DNA of 64,000 bases from NCBI RefSeq assembly GCF_029946005.1, contig NZ_JAQSDR010000006.1:124001-188000 (forward strand). The letters are read 5' to 3'. Each line of letters opens with the position of its first letter. The stretch's first letter is position 1. The notes beneath the pieces are model-generated. The model was not told the DNA's origin. It worked only from the letters and a program-made list of their open reading frames with translations, and searched no databases. Shown piece by piece: positions 38,834 to 46,651 of the stretch. Made by a program: the position numbers and the translations under genes. This DNA comes from Aquabacterium sp. (GTDB lineage Bacteria > Pseudomonadota > Gammaproteobacteria > Burkholderiales > Burkholderiaceae_C).

Positions 38834-39712
38834 ATGAGCCCGACCGATGATGACTTGATCCGCCGCATCCACCGCGATCTGCAAGACAGCTACGACGAAG
38901 AGTTGGAACTCGAACTGGACGATGGCAACGACACCGACAAGGAAGGCCGCAAGCAGTACTTCAACGAGCTTTTCCGCCTACAAGGGGAACTCGTCAAGCT
39001 GCAGGACTGGGTGGTCAGCTCGGGTCACAAGGTCGTCATCCTGTTCGAAGGCCGCGATGCCGCCGGCAAAGGCGGTGTCATCAAGCGCATCACCCAGCGC
39101 CTGAACCCGCGCGTGGCCCGTGTGGCCGCCCTGCCCGCGCCCAACGACCGCGAACGCACGCAGTGGTACTTCCAGCGCTACGCCTCGCACCTGCCCGCCG
39201 CGGGCGAGATGGTGCTGTTCGATCGCAGCTGGTACAACCGCGCTGGCGTCGAACGCGTGATGGGCTTTTGCACCGACGACCAGTACGAAGAGTTCTTCCG
39301 CTCGGCACCCGAGTTCGAACGCATGCTGGTGCGCTCGGGCATTCAGCTGATCAAATACTGGTTCTCGATCTCGGACGACGAGCAGCAACTGCGCTTCATG
39401 GGCCGCATCCACGACCCGCTCAAGCAATGGAAGCTCAGCCCGATGGACCTGGAGTCGCGCCGCCGTTGGGAGGACTACACCCGGGCCAAGGAGGTCATGC
39501 TGGAGCGCACCCACATTGCCGAGGCGCCTTGGTGGGTGGTGCAGGCCGACGACAAAAAGAAGGCCCGGCTGAACTGCATCCACCACCTGCTGCAGCAAAT
39601 GCCCTACCGTGAAATCGAACGCCCCGCCATCATCCTGCCGCCACGGGAACGCCACCAGGACTACGCCCGCCAGCCGGTGTCGCCCGACATCGTCGTGCCT
39701 GAAATCTACTGA
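38834..39712 (+). CDS. ppk2: Polyphosphate kinase 2
   Basis: The 292-residue protein has the PPK2 fold: Walker A FEGRDAAGKGGVIKRI near residue 70, the lid and Walker B region VLFDRSWYNRAGVERVMGF near 125, and KQWKLSPMDLESRRRW near 200. It transfers phosphate between polyphosphate and nucleotides (ADP, GDP or AMP). The start at 38834 (MSPTDDD) is chosen over an in-frame ATG at 38804. N-terminal residues 1-40 are acidic. Confidence 0.92.
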   Translation: MSPTDDDLIRRIHRDLQDSYDEELELELDDGNDTDKEGRKQYFNELFRLQGELVKLQDWVVSSGHKVVILFEGRDAAGKGGVIKRITQRLNPRVARVAALPAPNDRERTQWYFQRYASHLPAAGEMVLFDRSWYNRAGVERVMGFCTDDQYEEFFRSAPEFERMLVRSGIQLIKYWFSISDDEQQLRFMGRIHDPLKQWKLSPMDLESRRRWEDYTRAKEVMLERTHIAEAPWWVVQADDKKKARLNCIHHLLQQMPYREIERPAIILPPRERHQDYARQPVSPDIVVPEIY

Positions 39713-39781
39713 ATCTGCCGCTGCTTGACCCCGGATAGAACGTGGCGCACAGTGTCAAAGTCTTGGCACTGAGGACCCATC

Positions 39782-40186
39782 ATGAAACCCTTCATGCTTG
39801 AACCGCGCATGCTGACCATGGGCGGTGTGTTCTACCCCACGGGCTATGTGTTCGCCATGTTCCCCAACCTGGCGGATGCCGACAAGGTCGGCGAGGCCTT
39901 GCAGGGCGCCGGATTCCACAGCGACGACATCATGCTGCTGAAACCCGAAGCCATCCTGGACCAGGTCAGCCCCACTGTACCGGCCGTGGCAGGCCCCATG
40001 CCTTCTGTTGGCAGCGAAGCAGCCACCGTGCGCCAATACACCCATCTGGCGCGCCAGGGCCACTGCGCGCTGCTGGTTCACGCGGCATCTGAACGCAGTA
40101 CCCAGCGCCTGATGGAGGTCGTGCACACGGTGCCCTTTTCAATGGCCGAGAAGTACCACTTCCTGGCCATGGAGCGGCTGCACTGA
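39782..40186 (+). CDS. Conserved hypothetical protein
   Basis: The 134-residue soluble protein is not recognised with confidence. Residues 22-58 have a pattern (VFAMFPNLADADKVGEAL then GFHSDDIMLLKPE) that loosely resembles the general-stress/heat-induced ferredoxin-like domain. The C-terminus (VVHTVPFSMAEKYHFLAMERLH) resembles a stretch common in betaproteobacterial hypothetical proteins of this size. No signal or membrane segment is seen. Its last 48 bases overlap the PAP2 gene on the other strand. Confidence 0.7.
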   Translation: MKPFMLEPRMLTMGGVFYPTGYVFAMFPNLADADKVGEALQGAGFHSDDIMLLKPEAILDQVSPTVPAVAGPMPSVGSEAATVRQYTHLARQGHCALLVHAASERSTQRLMEVVHTVPFSMAEKYHFLAMERLH

Positions 40187-40849
40187 GGCTGGCACCGGGC
40201 GGTGCAGGTCAGCCCGCTGATAGGGATACTGCCGCTGAGACAGCACCAAGGCCACCTTGATGACCGTTTGGTGCGTGTTGAAGGGCAGGCTGACAAAGGG
40301 CATGGCCGCCAACCAGGCGGCAGCGGTCAGCCATGCCCACCGTGGAATGCGCAGATGGGCCGGAGCCCTGAACCTCATGGCGCAAACGCTAACCAGGCAT
40401 CCCAGAAGAAATCCCAACACCGTTTCAGACACCGAGTGCGCGTGGGTAGTGATGCGGGACACCGCGATCAGTGCGGCCAGGGCCAAGCCCATGGCCGCCC
40501 CCCACCAGGCGGTCGAGGCCTGCCTCCGGCGGGCAAAGACATGTCCCAGCACAGGGTAGATCGCCGCGGACAGCATGGCATGCCCCGAAAACCCAGTGAA
40601 GTCCAGCCAGGCAATGCCCAGCCCCCAGCCCAGGAAGGCAATCTTGGAGACCGAGGTGACGCCGATGGCCAAGCCCAAGGCCAAAGCCCAGGACCGCACC
40701 ACGCGATGGGCATCAAACGCCATGAACACCAGTACCAGCGCGAAAGCGATGGGCAGGACGATGGGCGATTCGCCCAGGCGTGAAATCCAGAACCAGAAGG
40801 TATCGCTGCTCAACATGTGCACCAGTGCCGCGTGAATGGATGTGAGCAT
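40139..40849 (-). CDS. PAP2-family membrane phosphatase
   Basis: The 236-residue protein has about six membrane segments. The PAP2 motifs are present: an SGHAMLSAA block near residue 87 (PSGH-like) and SRITTHAHSVSE near 132 (SRxxxxxHxxxD/E). The Asp of the last motif is a Glu here. The family includes lipid phosphate and undecaprenyl diphosphate phosphatases; the substrate is unknown. The C-terminal 16 residues overlap, in antisense, the end of the preceding gene, so the true C-terminus could be shorter or the neighbour longer. Confidence 0.8.
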   Translation of the reverse strand: MLTSIHAALVHMLSSDTFWFWISRLGESPIVLPIAFALVLVFMAFDAHRVVRSWALALGLAIGVTSVSKIAFLGWGLGIAWLDFTGFSGHAMLSAAIYPVLGHVFARRRQASTAWWGAAMGLALAALIAVSRITTHAHSVSETVLGFLLGCLVSVCAMRFRAPAHLRIPRWAWLTAAAWLAAMPFVSLPFNTHQTVIKVALVLSQRQYPYQRADLHRPVPASVQPLHGQEVVLLGH

Positions 40850-40904
40850 CCTGGGACGCTTTGGTTCCCATTCCGAGCGTGTAAATTGCGCGGATTATGG
40901 AGAG

Positions 40905-41672
40905 TCAACGTCCTCGGCCCTGATCTTCGCGGGGTTGGGGCTCCTGGGGCACGCAGATGATGCTGTAGCACCACTCGATGTCGCGCAAAGGCGTGCGCAC
41001 CTCAGCCTGCTCGATGCGCAGGTCAAAGGGCGCCTGCAAACCTACCAGGTTGAAGTCCGCACGGTTCAAAACATCGGCCTGCAGCGTGGCGTGAACAGGC
41101 ACCGTCAGGTGCATGGTGGTGCGCACAGGCACCTTGATGGCATCGCTCACCTGGCCACTGACCTTCACATCCAGCGCCAAAGGCAGCTGCACCTTGATGG
41201 GTACAGTCAAGTGCACCGGCACGTTGAAAGTGACGGGCACCATGACGTTCATGGCTGGCAGCCAAGACACCACCGGGATCTTCATCTGCACCTCGGTCGA
41301 CACGGGGATGTCCTGGTCAAAACTGATGCTGGTGTCCACCGGCACGGTGGTGTTGATGACGGCCTGGGCGCTCAGCTGGTTCAGCAACTGCACGCTGACC
41401 ACCTGGTCGATGGGCACGGCCACCTTGGACCGGGTGTCCAGTCGCAGGTGCAGAGGAGTGTGCACCTCAGCCCGCGCGGGCATGCCCGTCGGCAGACGCA
41501 AGGTAACCGTTTGATGGCGCAAAGCCACAACAGACTGCCAATGCTCGCGCACCTGCCAGGCCGCGGCCGCCATCAAAGCCACCCAGATCAACGCCGCGCT
41601 GGTCATCACCAAGGCCACATCGCGCCGACGCACCGGTCGGTGCCAACCCCGCCGCGCTGACGTCGTCGTCAA
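40905..41672 (-). CDS. Anchored beta-rich protein of unknown function, paralogue of the next gene
   Basis: The 255-residue protein starts with a TTG (TTGA overlap with the upstream stop, good AGAGGGG site about six bases before). It has one hydrophobic segment near residues 19-40, so most of it should be periplasmic. The rest is a run of short alternating strands with many VPV and VPI phrases (VAVPIDQVV, TTVPVDTSI, VMVPVTFNVPVHLTVPI). I do not recognise the family. The same layout and phrases occur in the adjacent gene, so they form a tandem duplication. Adjacent to the type VI locus but with no proven link. Confidence 0.75.
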   Translation of the reverse strand: MTTTSARRGWHRPVRRRDVALVMTSAALIWVALMAAAAWQVREHWQSVVALRHQTVTLRLPTGMPARAEVHTPLHLRLDTRSKVAVPIDQVVSVQLLNQLSAQAVINTTVPVDTSISFDQDIPVSTEVQMKIPVVSWLPAMNVMVPVTFNVPVHLTVPIKVQLPLALDVKVSGQVSDAIKVPVRTTMHLTVPVHATLQADVLNRADFNLVGLQAPFDLRIEQAEVRTPLRDIEWCYSIICVPQEPQPREDQGRGR

Positions 41673-42400
41673 GGCTGCCCCTCTGGCCGACGTTCAAGCT
41701 TCACCGCCTGCAGCGGCAACTTGATTTCCATGTGGGTCAGACCAGCCTTCACGCTCTGACTCGGAAAACTCAAGGTCGCGTTGACGGGCGCAGTCACGGG
41801 CAGGCTGAAGGACTCACGGATCGGAACCACCGTGTTCATCACCGTGTCGATGCGAGCGCTCAAAGGCTCGGCCAGTCGGATCAACGCCGGGGTGTTCAAA
41901 GAGACCGGCACCTGCTTGCGCACCGGGATCACCAGGCGGATGGGCACGTCGGCCTTGAGCGGCACCTTGCCCTGGATCGGCAAAGTGACGGCAAAACCCA
42001 GGATGCGCGTCTTGACCTTGGTGTCCAAATCAATCACCTGATCCACATGCAAGGTGTGCTCGATGGGCACGTCAAAGTTGATCGGGACCGAGGTTTCAAC
42101 GATGACGTTGAGCGGAATGGGATCGGTGATCGGGATGCGGAGTGTTTCGCGAACAGGCACTTTCAAGCGCAGGCTTTGGTCAATGCGCACCTCGATTTTG
42201 TTGCTGACCGAGGCCCGCACGGCCAACTCGGACGGCATGCTGATGCTGGCCTCCTGATCGCGCAACACCACGTGGGCGGCCAGATTCTGCCAGGCCCAAT
42301 GAGCGCCAAAACCGGCCACGGCCGTCATCACAAGCAGCAAGGCCAGGGTGCTCAAGACCAAGGTGCGCCAGGTGAGGTGTGAGGACGGAGGCTCGTGCAT
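41669..42400 (-). CDS. Anchored beta-rich protein of unknown function, paralogue of the previous gene
   Basis: The 243-residue protein has one membrane segment (about residues 12-34) and then a periplasmic region of short beta-like repeats with LKVPVRETLRIPI, VETSVPINFDVPIEHTL and KVPLKADVPIRLVIPV. It shares this architecture with the gene directly downstream, and the stop overlaps that gene's start by four bases. No cysteine-rich, enzyme or transport motif is seen. The repeated VP(I/V) strands suggest a structural or scaffold role, which is only a guess. It starts 32 bp beyond the stop of the T6SS-linked hypothetical gene. Confidence 0.75.
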   Translation of the reverse strand: MHEPPSSHLTWRTLVLSTLALLLVMTAVAGFGAHWAWQNLAAHVVLRDQEASISMPSELAVRASVSNKIEVRIDQSLRLKVPVRETLRIPITDPIPLNVIVETSVPINFDVPIEHTLHVDQVIDLDTKVKTRILGFAVTLPIQGKVPLKADVPIRLVIPVRKQVPVSLNTPALIRLAEPLSARIDTVMNTVVPIRESFSLPVTAPVNATLSFPSQSVKAGLTHMEIKLPLQAVKLERRPEGQP

Positions 42401-42431
42401 ATGCGCTCCACTCTACAGCACACCCGTGTGG

Positions 42432-42788
42432 TCAGATCTTCACTTGAACCACATGGGGGCAGGGCAAACACCGGATCTGCACGGTCGCACGCAGGGCCCC
42501 CGCCGCCAGAACAACCTGGTAATCGGACGAAAACCCGCCATCGGCCACCAGGGTGTGGATCCTCCATGGCCCCACACTCAGGCGAGACAACAGGCGCGTG
42601 GCACCGTCTCGGGCTGGCGAGACGATGGCCCGCCCTTCGGCCGCCTGGATCAACAAGGCCTCGATGTCCTGGGGGGCAGGCTTGCGGTGCGACACCAGGC
42701 GATGGTGGGCGCCAGGGGCATGGCCGCCCAGGTCCAATGCCTTGTCGGCCACGCTGGCTTCATGGGTGGGTTCGGGACTGCTCATCAT
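42432..42788 (-). CDS. Hypothetical protein linked to the T6SS arm
   Basis: The 118-residue protein is soluble, with no signal or membrane segment. The ATGATG start overlaps the clpV stop, so it should be translated with the T6SS genes. The C-terminal half has a strand-rich pattern (WRIHTLVADGGFSSDYQVVLAAG, then ATVQIRCLPCPHVVQVKI). I do not recognise the family. It might be an accessory or effector-related protein of this locus; no toxin or PAAR motif is visible. Confidence 0.65.
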   Translation of the reverse strand: MMSSPEPTHEASVADKALDLGGHAPGAHHRLVSHRKPAPQDIEALLIQAAEGRAIVSPARDGATRLLSRLSVGPWRIHTLVADGGFSSDYQVVLAAGALRATVQIRCLPCPHVVQVKI

Positions 42789-45544
42789 TGCACCTTGAAT
42801 TTGAATTTGCCATCCTTGCCCGCGCTCACCTTGATCCGGGCGATGGGCTGCCCCTCGGCCATGCGGGCCAGCACGCTGTCGGCGATTTCGGGCAGCAAGG
42901 TGCCATTGAGGATGTGGTCGACCGCCCGGGCGCCCGTGTCCACCTCGGTGCAGCGGTTGAGCACCGCCTCCATCAAGGCCTCGTCGTAGTCCAGCACTGC
43001 TTGGTGATTGGCCGCCACGCGCTGCGCGATGCGGTCCAGCTTGAGCCGGATCACGTTGAGCAACACGTCATCGCTCAAGGGGTAGTAAGGGACCACCTTG
43101 GTGCGCCCGATGAAGGCCGGCTTGAAGGTTTTATAGAGGGTCGGCCGCAGGGCCTCGGCCAGTGCCTCGGCATCGGGCAGCTCGCTCACCGCCTTCATCA
43201 CCGTGCCACCGGCTGCTTCGTCATGCTTGAAACAGGCTTGCATGATGCTTTGCGAGCCCACGTTCGAGGTCAGGATGATGACCGTGTTGCGGAAGTCGAT
43301 CTCGCGGCCTTCGGCATCGTCCATCAAGCCTTTGTCAAACACCTGGAAGAACATCTCCAGCACATCGGGGTGGGCCTTCTCGACCTCGTCCAGCAGGACG
43401 ACGCTGTAGGGCTTGCGGCGCACGGCTTCGGTCAAAACGCCCCCCTCGCCGTAACCCACATACCCGGGGGGCGAGCCTTTCAGGCCGCTGACGCTGTGCG
43501 CCTCCTGGTACTCGCTCATGTTGATGGTGATGAGGTTGCGCTCGCCGCCGTACAGGATGTCGGCCAAGGCCAATGCGGTCTCGGTCTTGCCCACGCCGCT
43601 GGGGCCCACGAACAGGAACACGCCCTTGGGCTTGTTGGGATCCTCCAAGCCAGCACGTGCGGTGCGCACGCGTTGGGCGATGGCGGCCAAGGCGTGGTCC
43701 TGGCCAATCACGCGCTCTTGCAAGGTGGTGTGCAGCAGGCGCACGGTCTTGATCTCGTCCTTGACCATCTTGCCCAGCGGGATGCCGGTCCAGGCCGCCA
43801 CGATCTCGGCGACCACATGGCCGTCAACCTGCATGGGCACCAGGGGCGCCTCGCCTTGCAAGGCGGCCAGCTCGGCCTGCTTGAGCGACAACAACTCATG
43901 CTCCGGGCTAGCGTGGGCGATGGCGATGGCCGCTTTCTTGCGCCCCCTGGTGGCCGCCTTCGCCCCATCATCGTGGGCCGATGCGAGAGCATCCGGCTCG
44001 CCAGCACTGGCGCGGTCTTCAAGCTTGGCGCGCAGATCACGGATGTCGTTGACGAGCTGCTGCTCGAAGGTCCAACGTTCTTCGTCCAAGGCCAACGTGG
44101 CCTGGATGGCCTCGCGTTCCACCTGCAACTCGTCGAGGCGGGCACCATGGCGCGCGCCGCTGGCAACCTCGCGTTTCAAGGCGCTGGATTCAGCGTCCAG
44201 GCGCTCCAGAAGTTTGCGCGCGTCTTCAATCCGGGCAGGCGTGGCGCTTTGGCCCAGAGCCACCTTGGCGCAGGCCGTGTCCAGCACGCTGATGGCCTTG
44301 TCGGGCAGCTGGCGTCCACTGATGTAGCGGGCAGACAGGCGGACGGCCTCCAGGATGGCCTCGTCGAACAGGCGCACGCCAAAGTGTTTTTCCATCAAGG
44401 GTGCCATGCCGCGCAGCATGGCGCAGGCCAGCTCTTCGCTGGGTTCCTCCACCTTGACGACCTGGAAACGCCGGGCCAGGGCCGCGTCTTTTTCAAAGTA
44501 TTTTTTGTACTCGCCCCAGGTGGTGGCCGCGATGGTTCGCAGCTCGCCTCGGGCCAGCGCGGGCTTCAGCAAATTGGCCGCGTCATTCTGGCCCGCTTGC
44601 CCGCCCGCGCCGATCATGGTGTGCGCTTCATCGATGAACAAAATGATGGGATGCGGGCTCCTCTTGACCTCGTCGATCACGTTCTTCAGGCGGTTTTCAA
44701 ATTCACCCTTGACCGAAGCACCCGCTTGCAGCAGGCCCATGTCCAGCACATGGATGGCCACGCCTTGCAAGGAAGACGGCACATCACCCAGGGCCACGCG
44801 CAGCGCCAGCCCCTCCACCACCGCAGTCTTGCCCACCCCCGCCTCGCCGGTCAGGATGGGGTTGTTCTGCCGACGGCGCATCAGGATGTCGATGGCCTGG
44901 CGGATCTCCGCGTCTCGGCCGATCACCGGATCGACCTTGCCATCCAGCGCCCGCTGCGTGAGGTTGGTGGTGAACTGGTCCAGCGCCGGGGTCTTGCCCG
45001 TCAGGGTGTCGCTGGCATGGGCCTCGTCCTCCTCCGTTGGCGACTGGGCGAGGTGCATTGCCTGCGCAGCCTCCTGCGAGCCCTGTGTCACCTCGGCCAA
45101 TTTATGCTTGAGCTCCTCCAGCTTGAACCTGGCAAACAGCTTGGACCCGCGATAAGCCAACTGGCTGAGCGAGGGTTCGGTCAGCAAGGCCAGCAGCAGG
45201 TGGGCGCTGCGGATGCCCGATGCCTGCGACTCCAGCGAGGCGATCAACCAGCCATGCTCCAGCAGCACCGGTAAATGGTTGGAAAACACCGGCGTGCGGC
45301 TGTTGCCGGTTTTGAAGCGGGACAGCTCGGACTCCAGGTCACGCTGCAGTTCTGAAGTCGAGACGCCAAAGCGTCGGCACAGCACCACCAGGTCGCTTTG
45401 CGGCTGCTCCAGCAGGGCCAGGAACAGGTGCTCCAGGTCCACCTCGTAGTGCCCACGGCCCATGCACAGGCTGGCGGCACGCTCCGCCGCGCGGCGGGTG
45501 GTGTCATTGAGTTTGGAGATCAAGGTCTTGAGGTTCTGGCTCAT
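42785..45544 (-). CDS. tssH: TssH (ClpV), T6SS sheath-disassembly AAA+ ATPase
   Basis: The 919-residue protein has a Clp N domain (about 1-160), a first AAA module with GEAGVGKTAVVEG and FIDEAHTMIGAGG, a coiled middle domain, and a second AAA module with GPSGVGKTETALALAD and VVLLDEVEKAHPDV. The T6SS ClpV type is clear from the N-terminal sequence (ISKLNDTTRRAAERAASLCM). ClpV unfolds contracted TssB/TssC sheath for reuse in the cytoplasm. It follows tssG with a 39 bp gap and precedes an overlapping hypothetical gene. Confidence 0.95.
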   Translation of the reverse strand: MSQNLKTLISKLNDTTRRAAERAASLCMGRGHYEVDLEHLFLALLEQPQSDLVVLCRRFGVSTSELQRDLESELSRFKTGNSRTPVFSNHLPVLLEHGWLIASLESQASGIRSAHLLLALLTEPSLSQLAYRGSKLFARFKLEELKHKLAEVTQGSQEAAQAMHLAQSPTEEDEAHASDTLTGKTPALDQFTTNLTQRALDGKVDPVIGRDAEIRQAIDILMRRRQNNPILTGEAGVGKTAVVEGLALRVALGDVPSSLQGVAIHVLDMGLLQAGASVKGEFENRLKNVIDEVKRSPHPIILFIDEAHTMIGAGGQAGQNDAANLLKPALARGELRTIAATTWGEYKKYFEKDAALARRFQVVKVEEPSEELACAMLRGMAPLMEKHFGVRLFDEAILEAVRLSARYISGRQLPDKAISVLDTACAKVALGQSATPARIEDARKLLERLDAESSALKREVASGARHGARLDELQVEREAIQATLALDEERWTFEQQLVNDIRDLRAKLEDRASAGEPDALASAHDDGAKAATRGRKKAAIAIAHASPEHELLSLKQAELAALQGEAPLVPMQVDGHVVAEIVAAWTGIPLGKMVKDEIKTVRLLHTTLQERVIGQDHALAAIAQRVRTARAGLEDPNKPKGVFLFVGPSGVGKTETALALADILYGGERNLITINMSEYQEAHSVSGLKGSPPGYVGYGEGGVLTEAVRRKPYSVVLLDEVEKAHPDVLEMFFQVFDKGLMDDAEGREIDFRNTVIILTSNVGSQSIMQACFKHDEAAGGTVMKAVSELPDAEALAEALRPTLYKTFKPAFIGRTKVVPYYPLSDDVLLNVIRLKLDRIAQRVAANHQAVLDYDEALMEAVLNRCTEVDTGARAVDHILNGTLLPEIADSVLARMAEGQPIARIKVSAGKDGKFKFKVQ

Positions 45545-45583
45545 GGGGATGACAGCGTTGAATGTTCTTGTGATGACGTGAGG

Positions 45584-46651
45584 TCAAGCCGCCGCGTGGA
45601 TGTCATAACGCACATCGGCGCGGTCTTCGTTGGCAGGCCTGGTTTGCAAAAAGGTGTCCCAGCCCAGGCGGGCTTCGGTGGGCGCCCGGTCAGAGTTCAG
45701 CGAACTGCCCCGCACTTCGTCCTGCCGCAAGCGCACATTCACCTCGAACTCCAGGCTCACCCCGTTCAAGAGGGTCAGCAACTCGCGCAAGGCCAAAGCG
45801 CCGGGTGCGCCGGGCAAGAAGCGCCGGAACCGAACATGGTCCAACGGGCCCAGCACGATGCGCATGCGCAAATCGCGCTGCCACACCCGCTCGCCCAACA
45901 TGACCGATTGCCCCAGGCCGCCATTGCCAGAACGGCCCAGGTAGTGGCGGCCAGCCTCGGGCAAGGTGTACCAGCGACCCACGAACTGCTCCAGCGCCAC
46001 CGGCACGTCCAGGTAGCCTTGCAGCACCTGCTGCAACTGGCGCGCCGACAAGGTGCGTTGCTGCAAGGTGCCTGAATAAAAAGCCAGCGCCTCGTCGGCC
46101 ACGCCTGTTCGCTCGGCGTCGTGTCGACCGCGCAGCGACTTCTGCCCGAGGCCCGCCAAGGCCAATGCCATCGGCATGAAGCGCTGGCGGCGATCGCCCT
46201 CGTACTGGATGTGCAGGCGGTGTTTCTTCCAGGCTTGGTAGAACAGCATCACCGCTCGGTGGCTGAACACGTCCATGAAGGCGCGCGCGGCATGGTCCTT
46301 CTGATACAGCTCGCGCTGAGCCAGCGACTCGGTGTAGAACAGCGGCAAGGTGCCAGTGACCCCCAACAGGCCCATGAACGCGGGCGTCAGGTCGATGCGC
46401 TCAACGTCTTCAGGGCCTTCAGGATGCTCGGCCGCACTGCCATCGGCACGCCGATGCACCAGCAAGGTTTCAATCTCGCTGGCAGGAAAGGCCAGCGAGA
46501 TTGAATTACGGAAGTTCAGCTTGCTCAAACCTTCGGGCGTGACCAGCCAGCGTTCCAGCAGGCGCACTGCCTGGAAGAAACCAAACCGCTGCGGTTCACG
46601 CAGCAGTTGCTCGATCACACCAGCGGTTTGTCGCCGTTGCGGGGCGGACAT
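45584..46651 (-). CDS. tssG: TssG, T6SS baseplate protein
   Basis: The 355-residue protein starts with GVIEQLLREPQRFGFFQAVRLLERWL, a typical TssG/ImpH start, and has the GLLGVTGTLPLFYTE segment near residue 95, which marks the family. TssG forms part of the baseplate wedge with TssE, TssF and TssK. It overlaps the tssF stop by 37 bases, so the two are likely co-translated. Confidence 0.93.
   Translation of the reverse strand: MSAPQRRQTAGVIEQLLREPQRFGFFQAVRLLERWLVTPEGLSKLNFRNSISLAFPASEIETLLVHRRADGSAAEHPEGPEDVERIDLTPAFMGLLGVTGTLPLFYTESLAQRELYQKDHAARAFMDVFSHRAVMLFYQAWKKHRLHIQYEGDRRQRFMPMALALAGLGQKSLRGRHDAERTGVADEALAFYSGTLQQRTLSARQLQQVLQGYLDVPVALEQFVGRWYTLPEAGRHYLGRSGNGGLGQSVMLGERVWQRDLRMRIVLGPLDHVRFRRFLPGAPGALALRELLTLLNGVSLEFEVNVRLRQDEVRGSSLNSDRAPTEARLGWDTFLQTRPANEDRADVRYDIHAAA

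Noticed and set aside
42395..45274. A 959-codon open frame antisense to clpV
   Set aside because: It mirrors the ClpV coding sequence and is low in real domain pattern; GC-rich third positions keep such frames open by chance.
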